This document shows positions 1 to 10,429 of a stretch of DNA of 64,000 bases, in pieces. The stretch is from contig MU839830.1 of the NCBI GenBank assembly GCA_030411725.1, forward strand, positions 744,001 to 808,000, in the 5' to 3' direction. The translations under genes and the position numbers were made by a program. The first letter of the stretch is position 1. The number at the start of each line of letters is the position of its first letter. The notes under the pieces were generated by a model. The model was not told where the DNA came from, did not search any database, and saw only the letters and a program-made list of their open reading frames with translations. The stretch comes from Echria macrotheca (taxonomy: Eukaryota > Ascomycota > Sordariomycetes > Sordariales > Schizotheciaceae).

Positions 1-2
1 CA

Positions 3-1754
3 AAGATTTTCTTCCTCATCGACGGCCTGGACGAATACATACCCGAAGACAACAACCGTGGCCCCGTCGTGATTATCGAATTCTTCCGAACTGAGATTGG
101 ATTATCAACCCATGCTAAGGCCCTGGTTTCAAGCCGGCCGCTAGATGCATTTGTGAACCTGGGCCTTGAACCGCAGGTCAAGCTGGACGAACTCAACAGC
201 GGTGACATTAGGACACATGTGGCCACAATACTCGGTGGTGTGAGAAATTTTCGATTGGCAAAGCGGGCGGATCAAGCGAGCGCAGATGCCCTCATCGAGA
301 AGCTAGTTCAAGCGTCACGCGGCATCTTCCTTTGGGCTGTGTTCCGCGTCAATACCATCCGTGAGGACCTTGGCCGAGGCAAGACTCTTGCCATAATCTT
401 GGCCGAAATCGACAGCCAACAACGTCCTTCGCTTCAAGATCTCTACCGGACCCTCTGGTACAAGCTGGACGAGGACTTGCAACGTCGGGCATCGCAGGCA
501 GCCCTGACCATGTCGGCCGGAACAGATGTCTTGCAGAGGATGGCCGGTGACGGGGGCGGAGATGTGAGGCTTGTCGATCTAGCATTAGGTCTAAGTGACC
601 CGTTGGGTTTTCGGCCCGGAATCAAGCCTTGGCCGCGGTGTGCTGTAACAATCCAGCTGCAGTGCCGTCGGCTGGCCGAAGAGCTTACGTCCGCTTGGCC
701 TGGTTTCCTTACAACTGCGGCATCTAAACACGACGGGGGAGAATGGAACCCTTCTTCAGTCATTGAGTATTGTCAGAGATCAGTCCCTGAGTTTTTCGAG
801 TTGGAATCCGCAATGCTCCAGACGGCCGCCAAACAACCTGGACTTGGCGACTTTTCCCCTTACATCGCCCTTCTCAAATCAGCTGTCCAGCAGCTCAAAT
901 TCGTGCCGCCAACAACACCACTGCGGCAGCTATGGGCCTTTGCCACGATGGCGTTGTTGGCGGCACACGCTGCTGACTCCAGGTTCCCGGTTCGGTCAGT
1001 ATCGAGTGAGGTAGTTCGTGGTTACCACGTGCTCCTTCAAGAACTGGATAAGACCATGCAACTTCACCATGACCGCCTTCAGAGAGACAGAAACGGCAAA
1101 TATCTCGGCACCAGAATACAAGACCCCAACGGCATTGTCAGTATTGACGACCACGGACGGGATTCGAAACGCATCTCCCAGATACACTGGTCCAACTTTC
1201 ACTTTGACCCTGCTTGTTCGCACCAGAGAGGCAGGCATGACTCGTTTATCTCTCTTGCGGTTCAGTTTGGGCTTCGAATCTACGTAGCAGCCCAGTTCGA
1301 GGCAAGGCCCAGGTCCCGAAAAACGATGCTGAGACCAAAACGCGGCCGGCCGCTCCTCGACTACGCCATGGTCCACACGCCCGTGGCTCCCTATGGACTT
1401 GTCAAATCAGAACTTGTCAAGATACTGCTAGACCTAGGGGCGAGTCCCAACGACAAGTTTGAGGGGAAAACACTATGGGAGCGAGCGCTGCAGTGGCAGT
1501 ACAGTGCCTTCGTAGAGACACATGCGGATGTGGTTCGGGCGGCAGGGAGCACTTCAGAAGATGCACGTCGGGTGGCAGAAGACCGGGCCACGACGTTCAA
1601 GCTGCTTGTGGAGAAGGGTGCCAATGTCAAGGCATCTATTGTGAATTCGAGGAGGCAGACTGTTTCTGCTCGGCGGGTGATGGACGAGTCGTTTACCCCC
1701 TGGGTGAGGGACGAAGTTCGGGAGGAGCTTTTGGCGTTGTTTCCGGCGGTGTAG
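3..1754 (+). CDS. NACHT-type NTPase with ankyrin-like C-terminus (5' partial)
   Basis: The reading frame is already open at base 3 and runs to the stop at 1752-1754, so the N-terminus and P-loop lie left of the window. The first visible residues (bases 6-38) form a hydrophobic strand followed by IDGLDEY, the extended Walker B of NACHT/STAND NTPases. Next comes the alpha-helical region that follows NACHT in many fungal NLR-like proteins (SRGIFLWAVF, LYRTLWYKL). Near the C-terminus two ankyrin-like stretches are visible (LVKILLDLGASPND and FKLLVEKGANVK). Proteins of this architecture act in fungal non-self recognition and heterokaryon incompatibility, but the role of this copy is inferred. A MITE-like element lies about 80 bp downstream. 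No intron is needed in the visible part. The effector domain, if any, is not visible. Confidence 0.75.
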   Translation, partial: KIFFLIDGLDEYIPEDNNRGPVVIIEFFRTEIGLSTHAKALVSSRPLDAFVNLGLEPQVKLDELNSGDIRTHVATILGGVRNFRLAKRADQASADALIEKLVQASRGIFLWAVFRVNTIREDLGRGKTLAIILAEIDSQQRPSLQDLYRTLWYKLDEDLQRRASQAALTMSAGTDVLQRMAGDGGGDVRLVDLALGLSDPLGFRPGIKPWPRCAVTIQLQCRRLAEELTSAWPGFLTTAASKHDGGEWNPSSVIEYCQRSVPEFFELESAMLQTAAKQPGLGDFSPYIALLKSAVQQLKFVPPTTPLRQLWAFATMALLAAHAADSRFPVRSVSSEVVRGYHVLLQELDKTMQLHHDRLQRDRNGKYLGTRIQDPNGIVSIDDHGRDSKRISQIHWSNFHFDPACSHQRGRHDSFISLAVQFGLRIYVAAQFEARPRSRKTMLRPKRGRPLLDYAMVHTPVAPYGLVKSELVKILLDLGASPNDKFEGKTLWERALQWQYSAFVETHADVVRAAGSTSEDARRVAEDRATTFKLLVEKGANVKASIVNSRRQTVSARRVMDESFTPWVRDEVREELLALFPAV

Positions 1755-1834
1755 TCAAAATCAGGCTGATGGGTTTCCCTTTACAACTTTTTATGTGCTC
1801 GCAGCGCGAAGATGTAGTATAGGTAGGTAATACC

Positions 1835-2221
1835 ATGCAAGGGAGGGGGGGGGGGTTGTTTAAACAGACTGTTGTAAGCGTTTTGGGGGTGGTAACAGAC
1901 TGTTCACGCCCCCAACAGAGTATTCACACATCAACAGAGCTATAAAAGCGGAATAGAGCCGAAATTCTGTTATCGGCCTAACAGATGTTGAGTCTAACAG
2001 GTTGGGAGCCAAAATATCCACCAAAACAGCCGTTAACACAAAATTTTCTAACCATGCCCTAACAGCTGTTGGATCCAACAGCTGTTAGGCCCTCAAAAGC
2101 TTTTAGAAGGAAAATTGGGTGTTGGCCAAATCACACTTACGAGAGATTTAAATCACTGGCTATGTTGACGCCCCAACAGTCTGTTTTGATCTCTGTTGAA
2201 ACCCCCCCCCCAAATGCAAGG
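1835..2221. mobile_element. MITE-like non-autonomous DNA element with 8-bp target duplication
   Basis: The direct repeat ATGCAAGG stands at 1835-1842 and again at 2214-2221. The 371 bp between begins with an 11-G run (1845-1855) and ends with a 10-C run (2202-2211), and the 13-mer aaacagactgttg at 1862-1874 is found inverted at 2174-2186. The inside is full of AACAG/CTGTT motifs and has a perfect 32-bp palindrome at 2058-2089. No coding capacity is evident. An 8-bp duplication is typical of hAT-family insertions, so this may be a hAT-derived MITE. The inverted ends are imperfect, so the family assignment is tentative. Confidence 0.55.
2058..2089. repeat. Perfect 32-bp palindrome
   Basis: This stretch is its own reverse complement, centred on GGATCC and built from two copies of the self-complementary decamer AACAGCTGTT. 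It lies inside the MITE-like element and could form a cruciform or RNA hairpin. Confidence 0.9.
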
Positions 2222-3552
2222 TAGGTGTGTTGACCTGGAGTTGAAGGCATGGGCTCTGAGTAAAGTTGGAGCTTCCTTCCATTTCTACGGGCAGTGGCAA
2301 ATCCTTTCTTGCAGCTGTTGACACTCTTTGCCAGGACTATAAACCCCCCCTCGGATTCAAATCTTCCTCTTCTTTCTCCTCTACTCGGTGTCGAGCTGTC
2401 ACCACGGCTTGCGAAGACACGGCGATCAACAATTGAGGCAGAGATTTGAATAACGTGGGATCAGAAAAATCAAGGCTCAGATTCATTTACTTCTGCCCAA
2501 AGTACCTTTCTATGTCTGCTTGGTTCGCAGCTTGCCTTGGTTGGATGCTGCTTTGCCTTTGACGATTGCTGTCGTCGACAGCCTCTCACCAGTTCACCTG
2601 CCCAACAGTCCTCGAGGGACACCCTTCTTCCTTTTTGTTATCCGGACCCGAATGCGCGCAAGTCGATCTTCTGTATGCAAGGCGGTCAAGTTCTCATGTA
2701 TCATGACGCGCAGCTAGCTAAGACACGTCCATCCGTGCACCCCCTTCCCTCTTCCCTTCTCCCCCTCTCCTCCCTTGCTTCCTTCCCAAAGTTTTATCTC
2801 TGTCACGATGAGGGACGCACGACGACAACATCTAGATAGACACTATTCAGGGATATTTTATCTTCCGTGTGGTTTAGCTTTGACCACCTCACTCTACCCC
2901 CCACTTACTCACACACGCTCCCGTCTCCCGTCCCTCTGCCGTGTCCATCCCGCCTTTCCCCACCAGTTTCCCATGGTTCACCTTCTTTTCGCTTTCCATG
3001 CCGTGCGCTATGTCCAGGGCTCGTCCGTGGTTGACCCCTTGCTAATGTAACTCTTGTTTACCTGTAACTCTTCACTTGGACGAGAACCGGATTTGTCTTG
3101 ACCAGGTAGGCTTTTGGCAACCAAGAAGAAACTTGCATGCACTGAGCGCTCAGAGTCAGCTGCTGTCTAATGGCCAGAGTTGGTTGTACTGTTCGGCGTT
3201 TGTCGTCGAGTTGGTAAAACTGGGCTCATGGCGGCTTCCCAAGTCGCTGAGAGTTGCTGCTTCTGTACCTCACATTGATGCCGCCGTTCCAGGGTCCACC
3301 CGACTGATCGATCTAGTTCGGATGGCCACTACCAGTTTGTCAGTCTTCCGGGAAGTAGTTTGCTGAAATCGTTCCCATGGGGCAGAGCCGTTGTCAGAGA
3401 TCACAACACCAACCGCAGTGCAATCGTTAAAACATCACAGATTAATCTGTAGCATAGTAATATTCAGCAAGCCACCATGGGCGCTCCTGCAGCCCGGATA
3501 TCATGACAGATCCCAGTACGCCAAACACCAGTCATGCAAACAAACACCGTCG
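2222..3552. other. Intergenic stretch with a promoter-like start, no gene seen
   Basis: About 1.3 kb without a convincing coding region. A TATAAA at about 2338 is followed by a CT-rich tract (2360-2400), as in a fungal core promoter on the plus strand. Downstream of it only short unrelated open frames occur on either strand. An untranslated or non-coding transcript is possible but not shown. Confidence 0.4.
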
Positions 3553-4425
3553 TCACCTCCACGTCCCATGCAGTTTACTCCTCCGACTCCTCTTCAGCCC
3601 GACATCCCCATTAATCATCAAACTTTTCCACCGCCGCCCGACACTACTCCTGTCCTTGCCCAGACTCCGTGCGCAGTCCTGCCAGTCCGACTTGCTCAGC
3701 TTCAACTTCTCCAACACCAACTCCACCAGGATCCGGTCCTCCTCTGTGCTCCACGACTCCCCGTCAGCCTCCAACACGACATCCGTCCCCTCTACTCGCT
3801 GCTTCTCGTCCTTGAATACCCCGTCGAGGTGCAGATCATGGTAATCTGTCCGCTCGAGACCCAACGGCAACACCTCGGGCGCAATCCGCGCGCGCTTCGG
3901 CGTCTGTGGTCTCGGCGGCTCATCGCTTTCGATGCTTGTCGCTGGTTTCCCCTCGTACGCCGTTGGTACCTCCGCATCGCTGTCCACCTCGTCGTCGTCG
4001 TCGCGACCCATGTCGTCACCGACGGCTCTCCGGCGCTTGTTCACCCCCCTCGGCGCCGCGCGCTTGACGATGCGCTTGCGCACAGGGCCGTGGTCGCCGG
4101 CAGGGGCGGCCGCGCCGTCCGTCTTCCGTGAGCGGAGGCGCAGTTTGATCGGAGACGGCGCATGCATCAGTGGTGGCGTTGGGAGCTGCGAGTTGGCATG
4201 CGACGAGGTAGGTGGTGTAATAGGCGTCGGTGCGGCGGCCGTCTGGATAGGTGCGGGAGCCGCGAGGAGGGACTGCAGCGAGCGGCATGACGAGAAAATG
4301 TTGCCGGTGGCATGGTGGGTCGAGAGCTGCGGCGGGCTCGCCGGCGGGGAGGCGAAGAGCGCAGCTTGCAGGCGCGTGAGGGGCGGTTGCGACGTATCGC
4401 ACGAGATGGCCGACGGTAGCAACAT
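3553..4425 (-). CDS. Myb/SANT-like domain protein
   Basis: Single-exon gene of 290 residues. The first about 220 residues are low-complexity, rich in Pro, Ala and Ser, with basic clusters (KRIVKRAAPRG, KRRR) that could be nuclear localisation signals and an acidic run (DDDDEVDSDAE). Residues about 225-270 form a Myb/SANT-like helix-turn-helix beginning WSTEEDRILVELV, with tryptophans at the expected spacing (W..., DW, RRW). The very basic tail follows directly. Such proteins bind DNA or histone tails; the target cannot be told from sequence. The start ATG at 4423-4425 is the first in frame. The family is common but not named in filamentous fungi. Confidence 0.7.
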   Translation of the reverse strand: MLLPSAISCDTSQPPLTRLQAALFASPPASPPQLSTHHATGNIFSSCRSLQSLLAAPAPIQTAAAPTPITPPTSSHANSQLPTPPLMHAPSPIKLRLRSRKTDGAAAPAGDHGPVRKRIVKRAAPRGVNKRRRAVGDDMGRDDDDEVDSDAEVPTAYEGKPATSIESDEPPRPQTPKRARIAPEVLPLGLERTDYHDLHLDGVFKDEKQRVEGTDVVLEADGESWSTEEDRILVELVLEKLKLSKSDWQDCARSLGKDRSSVGRRWKSLMINGDVGLKRSRRSKLHGTWR

Positions 4426-6742
4426 GTTCGTCGCGCGCCGATTCAGGAAGCGGGGCCGGGTCGTCGTAAAGTGATTTTACTTATAAGTCGGAGTATAGTT
4501 CGTTGGTCTTAGGGCTGATGGTTAAGAGTCGGAGCGCGCGGTGGTGGCTAAATCGGGCCGGCGCGCAAACAGGCGGGACCGACGTTTGCGACAGACGATG
4601 CGAATAAATGCGCCGCGAGCTGCTGCGTCTTGTGCGTCGCAACGACCACGGTCGCTACAATGGGAAGAAGCCGGCGGAGCAGATTCAGATCGTGGCAAAC
4701 AGACTGGAATGGCTGGCGAAGCGGAGGGTGCGAGATGTTGAGGTGTCGCAAGGTGTGTGTGCAGGCCGGAAGGTGAAGGAGAGAAGACCGGGGACTGACG
4801 GAGAGGAATAATGCGCCTAATAAGAGAGGGCTGCAAGCCTTTCTGGCAGGGGCTCCCGCTTGGTTTCTCGTCCGGGTGGACCACATGACGAAGCGGGCGT
4901 CCAATCAAGGGAGCTTGGGCCTTGGCTAGCTGCAGCTCCCCCCTCGGCCTCTGGACGTTGCACCCATCTGCAAGCCCGCTGCACCCTGCTGCAAGCACTC
5001 CAGATTCAGTCAGGGACAATCAGGAAGATCGAGGGAGGGTTGGCTCAGCCTGTGCGCTCGCTCCCTTGTTGGGTGCACACCATCACGGCTCCGGCCATCA
5101 ACTCTCAGATCGCGGCTCTCCGAGTCAAAGTGAATCGTGAATCTATTCAGGACTGCTCACAGACCTACCCTACATACATCCATCTCCCTCGGCCGCAGCC
5201 AGACCGTAGACGCCATGGCCGCATTGCTGAAAGGGATGGCTGTCAAGGGGCACCTGTCTACCGTCCGGCTCGCTCGGATGACGGGTAATATGCCAGATGG
5301 TTAAGAGACTCGAGCCGGGTTTCGGTCATTTGTGCGACCCCGGATCGCGAAAAAGAAAAATCAGGGGGGTCGGGTGTCTATAGTCAGTATTAGCCGCTCA
5401 TCGGTCGTCAGGACGCCGACCTCGACCTCGATAGCCCATTCAGCCTCGGACGGGCGCTTGATATTGCTGATCAGGAGGGAGAGCCGGCTTGTCAGGAGAG
5501 AAAGAAAGACCTGATCATCTGCTCCCCTCCGGACACGGGCAACGACGGCTGGACACCTGCAATCTCACAGAGCCGTCATTTGGTGCGCACTATTCCGTAT
5601 GACATCCAGGTGTGTGAGTGGGGGGGGGGGGGGGGGGGAGGACGTTGAGGGTTGAGGCTGTCAGTCGAAACAGACAGAGGGGGAGACGATGCAGGGACAG
5701 CTCCTCTGGTTTGGAAAACCCCACGCAAGCGGCAGATGGCTCTCGGCAGACCAGCTTTTGCTCAAGCAGTTCCGGTCGAGGCTGCATGATAAGGATAACG
5801 GGTACCAACAGCTCGAGGATTCCCGGTTTGCGCGCAATCAAGCGGCTTCCCGCTTTGGGTCACGGCAGGAAGGCGGCGGCGGGGAGCGACGAGCGGTGCA
5901 CGTCGGAGACGCGTCGAGACGCCAACCACGCGCGACGCAGACGCGCTCACGTTTAATGAGCAATTGCCCAATCAGGGTGGTGGTGGAGGGGTCACAGGCA
6001 GCTGATTGGACAGTCTGTGAGACCCCTGCCTCTCTCCACAGCTGCAACGCTCTGATCACCCGTCGGCTCGACGCACTTGCGCTAACAGCGGCGACGCAGA
6101 GCCAGTTCGCTTGCGACTTTGCGGCAAGCCATAGTTACGGACTGGTTCGTCGGATCCGATCCGGAGCTAGCAACGGCGCACCGCTCTGTCGGACCCGGTA
6201 GAGGCTGGCGATACTTCCGTACACTCTCTGCTGCAGTTTGAGGAATCATGCTCTGGCTGCCCTCTATAAGCATATGTGCTATATTAACCGGCCTCGTACC
6301 AGTCCAGGTACCTACCTAGGTGCCAGGCAGCATGCTCGGCACACCTGTATTATATTGCCCGTTTTGCTTATGGCTTATCGTCTGTCTACTAGAGATCGGG
6401 AGTTCAATTCCCTTCGTCCCTCGGCGTTTATCACAGCTGTTGTGATCTATCAACTTGTCGACAGAAAATCACTACATTCAAAAGACCTCCGTGTGGGTTG
6501 AAATTGCAGTGGGTGGCAAGTGACTCATCTGCCACTGGATATTGCACCGGGCCAGAAGATTCCGGGCTGGCAGGAACGCTTCCCTTCTGGCCTGTCTTAC
6601 ATGGCGGTTCCTGTCATGTAGTAGGGTTAGGCATAAAGAATCCATGGTTACCTTGCGTGTTCTCCGTCTTGCACCATCACTGTCAGATATCCCAATGGAC
6701 ACTTTGCTATGACGGCCTAGCAATATCAAAGTTTCGCCCATA
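4426..6742. other. Long intergenic stretch, no gene recognised
   Basis: About 2.3 kb upstream of the Myb-like gene. Short open frames occur on both strands but none has a recognisable domain, consistent splice sites or a plausible composition. It contains a run of 19 G at 5620-5638. Confidence 0.4.
5620..5638 (+). repeat. 19-nt poly-G run
   Basis: An uninterrupted run of 19 G. Long G runs are slippage-prone and could form quadruplex structures. Its length may also reflect an assembly artefact. Confidence 0.9.
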
Positions 6743-6766
6743 CATCAGATCTCTTCAGATCTGATG
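6743..6766. repeat. Perfect hairpin, 10-bp stem and 4-nt loop
   Basis: CATCAGATCT is followed by CTTC and then AGATCTGATG, an exact inverted repeat. It lies in sequence without a recognised gene. Function unknown. Confidence 0.85.
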
Positions 6767-8100
6767 ATATATGATGGCACGGTCAGCTTTTGACGCCATT
6801 GTGCGAGAGTCCACGGGCAAGTCGCTCGATAGGAGTGCACCCCTTTCAGGTCCCCAGCCGGGAACCTTATGCCTACCGTCAGCTACCTAGTAGAAATTAG
6901 CTGGCATGTAGATATAGCCCAGGATTCCGTTCGGCCTCTAAGCTGCCAACATCTAACTCGGGATCGACATTTCCACTGCGGAGCGGCGTTGGTGCGCAAG
7001 AAGTGGGTTGAGTTGCGTAAGGGGTGCCCGGCCATCGCCATGTACCGCGGGTACAGATCTCGATCAAATCTGTCTCACCCCTCTCAGACGCGCCACGAGC
7101 AATGACTCCGAGACTGCATCTCGCTGAAAGCCTGTTATTGGGGAGATAGGCGAGTCTGTGTTTGACATCGCCTCGCACCATCTTAGGACGAAATCCAACG
7201 GCGGCCCGCCAGGTCAAGTACCTGACTTAACTCTCCTGACTTAACCGGATGGCCGGGCGTCAGGGTACTACCGGCCATTTCCCTGATAGATCGCCTCCAG
7301 GCTCTTGTTTCGCTACCACTTGTTGATCCTGTCGACAACCCTTGGCGGAGTGGGATAGGGGACCACCACTTTTGATACGGAATCCCCTATAACAAATACC
7401 CGACCTATCTTCCATGCCCAACTAAGAATATATCTGCTTTTCATTTTTGGGTCTGTTCGTGTATTTTCAACCTCACATAGTCTATATAGAGTTCATAAAT
7501 AGAAAATGATCCAAACACAAAAGAAATGTAGGTGTACGAAGTAGCTGGGGTTAAGCAACGAGTCCTCATACAAACCAAGATTCAACACAGCTTATTTTCT
7601 GGCAAGCGGAGCGGTCAACATTTTGATTCATAGATTACCAGCTCTCGTTGAGAACGCATCGCCATTTCTTGCTCACTGGAGCACTGTTGCGTAGACAAAG
7701 ATTTGGCCTACCTGAGCCTTGTACGGGGGTGCCGCCGGTCAGGCCCCTATTCTTTGCTGATTTTCGACAGCTTGTAGGGTGCATTCATAGATTAGATTGA
7801 CTTGGAATATGCTCATTGTCTTGCTAGTTGCTGCTCAAAGAATCTGCCAGCTGGCTCCGGGAGGGGGGTAGGTGTTGGTTCAGATCAAAAAGGGGGTGCA
7901 CCCCCCTTACCCCCCAGGAGCAATAGCTCCGGGGCTACAGCTGGTTGCCAGTCCGTTACTACGGAGCCAGGTGATTTTGTGTTTGTAGAGCAAGAGTCTG
8001 CACCGGCTCGAGACGAAAACCATCGGCGGCTCACCGGGAGCCCCTCCTCCCACCACGCCGACATACACCTCTCCAGTCCTCCCAGTAACCAAACCCCCGG
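6767..8100. other. Intergenic stretch, no gene recognised
   Basis: Mixed composition with AT-rich parts around 7420-7520. A short palindrome of G5-TGCA-C5 is at 7892-7905. No supported coding region on either strand. Confidence 0.4.
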
Positions 8101-8310
8101 ATATTTTCGTCTCCCTTATTACATATTCGTCGCTTTTACACGCATATTCGTCGTTTTTATACGCATAACGTCTGGTAGAGTGAATTGGTCGCTTATACAC
8201 GCATATTTGTCGCTTCTACCCCCATATCATCGCCTCTACACCCATACCACCGCCTGTACACGCATATTCGTCGCTTCTACACGCATATTCGTCGCTTATA
8301 AACGCATACG
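8101..8310. repeat. Minisatellite, about nine units of 20-21 bp
   Basis: Units of the form CGCATATTCGTCGCTTCTACA recur with starts spaced 20-21 bp (for example 8221, 8241, 8261, 8282, 8303). One interruption of about 38 bp is near 8165-8200. The stretch ending in GGTAGA occurs twice (about 8172 and 8312), suggesting a duplicated block. With a near-21-bp period, any frame across it encodes a heptapeptide repeat, so open frames here are not evidence of a gene. Confidence 0.8.
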
Positions 8311-10429
8311 TCCGGTAGATAAAACGAAAGAACCGGTGCGCCGGGTTGTGGTTGACGACAGTGGAAAGAAAGAAAGAAAAAAGTCGGCCGGGGCGGCACA
8401 ACGCCGGTTTTCGAGCGCCCCACCCAGTTTAAGTGGCAGACAGACATCCGTTTGCTGTTTCCTCGGCTAGCAGCTGGCTTTGGATGAACCACAGGTCCAA
8501 AACGCGCACGAGGGGCCAGCTGGCAAAGAACACAGGATGGGAAAACATCATGGTGCGAGATTGGAGCGGGTCTTGTATGATTCACCAGCCCCGTAACGGG
8601 GCCCAGATCTGACTGTGATTTGACCACAAGGAGTTCACTTCAGACAAACGGCCAAACAGCAAAGCAGACAGGTGGCGGCTTCAAAACACCAGAGGAAGAA
8701 GAATAAAGGCCGTGGTCATGAAAGAGACGAGTCGACCTGATACACTGATCCGATTTAGAGGCACCACCTATCCAATGACAACCAGCTCTCTGTCTAGTGT
8801 ACTTGGGATAACACTCGAGTAGTAGGAGAGGGGCGGCTAATTGTGTCTGGCAAACACCAGAAGTGGAATACAAACCTCGCTATACCCCCCTGGTAGCCAT
8901 GCCATGCTCATCTGTGGCCCTCTGTCAGTGGCGGGGACAGCTCGGAATATAAACTCTCACAATGGTCAGGAACCAGACGACTCGGGTGAAGAGGGGCAGT
9001 GGAAACGCCCCTGGGCCATACCAAAGCCAAAGACTACCCGGTTCTCTGGTAGGAATTCGTAGAAAAAACCAAGTACCATGTATATACTTTTGGCCTTTTA
9101 TGCTTCACTAAGTAATACGTTCAATGAACATCGTAGAAGAGCTCTAATCCACCTAACCCCTGAGCTTTCATACCCAGCAGCCCCGCCTACTTCGGGACTC
9201 TTGCAAGCTGTCTTCTGGGTGTAAAGTTTGACTGAACCCGCGAATAACACTCCCCCTAAATGGTCCCCAGCTTCGTCATGTTTGATATACCTACCAGGAG
9301 AGCTACTGGGACTTCTTTTCAGAACCTATGGCCCCTCACCGTGGACCATGTCGAGGGAATCTTGAAACCCAGTGGCTCCACGTCCCCCTTCGAAATCCAT
9401 CCCATCACGAATTTCGTTCGGTCTTCTACAGTGGCCAAGACGGTTCCGAGGCAGTCTCTGAGACCCGTGCCCTCCCTTCCTGGTCCGGGCAAACCCAAGC
9501 CCATCTTTGGGGATAAATAGCCCAGGAGCGCCCCCCTTCAGCGCTCAACTATTCCTCATCATCAGCCTCCCACCCACCACTTCCAACTGAACAACCATCT
9601 TCGGCCTTTTAGGAGCTACCAGCCCACTTGTCGCTTATTCTCATCACTGGCTTGTTCTCTGCTATCCTCCGGTAGTCTCCTCGGTTCTTCGACTTGGTCC
9701 TAGGCAACTAGCAGCATCAACCATTCGCATCAAATCTCACCTTCGTTGACGCCAGTACTGCCGTAATCTTGAACACTGCGGCAGTCTTATTCCCTAGACA
9801 CCTTCGACCTGCAGACAGCCCACGCCGTTCCAGGAGTTCTACACCTCTTCATAATCGTCTGCTTCAAGCCACCGCCTTGGAGTTCTTTTTCTCTTTCTTT
9901 CTTCTTGAAACCCCACCTCTCTTGCTCATCATTTTGTTGAGGTTCCCAACACACCTTGGGATCAAAAAGACTACCCTGAAGCAATCATCTTAGCTTCCAT
10001 CAGACGAGAGTCTCGGGTTGATTTATACCACCAGTCACAACCGGTTGGCTCCCTCCAAGGAAGCCTTGCGGCCCTGAACCTAACCACGAGGTCTTAGTCA
10101 AATTTATCTTCCCGTGCGGCATCATCTTCAACAAGCCATCTCCCAGAGATCCCCGGGCATCCAAGACGGCGTGCCACCCGGCCACTCTGATATCCTGGCT
10201 CCTCAGAAACATTGGCCGCTCAGCCAGATCCCCATTCACGCTCATTTCATTGTGCTGACTTAAAATCTGGCCGGCCCCTTTTTTTTCTCAAAATATTCAG
10301 TCGATCAAAAGACTGACCCGCTCGAGTCCATATCGACCTTCATATTGACGAAAGGATCCCAACATAGCGGATCGACAAACGCTTTTGCGCCTCTGATTTT
10401 GCTCGTCTGAGCTTAAATAAAGATTTATA
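8311..10429. other. Intergenic stretch and probable long leader of the next gene
   Basis: No supported coding region. A GAAA microsatellite lies at about 8364-8380. From about 9560 to 10429 the sequence is pyrimidine-rich and resembles a long fungal 5' leader of the gene starting at 10430. It contains several upstream ATGs and short open frames (for example 9769-9993) that could reduce translation. Their use is not shown. Confidence 0.4.

Noticed and set aside
3391..4131. 246-codon plus-strand open frame over the Myb-like gene
   Set aside because: Low-complexity shadow of the minus-strand gene, which has the recognisable Myb/SANT domain.
6390..6425. tRNA-like T-arm (GGGAGTTCAATTCCC)
   Set aside because: The stem has mismatches, and no acceptor, D or anticodon arm can be built upstream.
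8101..8310. CRISPR-like repeats
   Set aside because: Units are contiguous without unique spacers, and the genome is eukaryotic.
7802..8470. 222-codon plus-strand open frame across the minisatellite
   Set aside because: Openness follows from the near-21-bp period; flanks show no domain or coding character.
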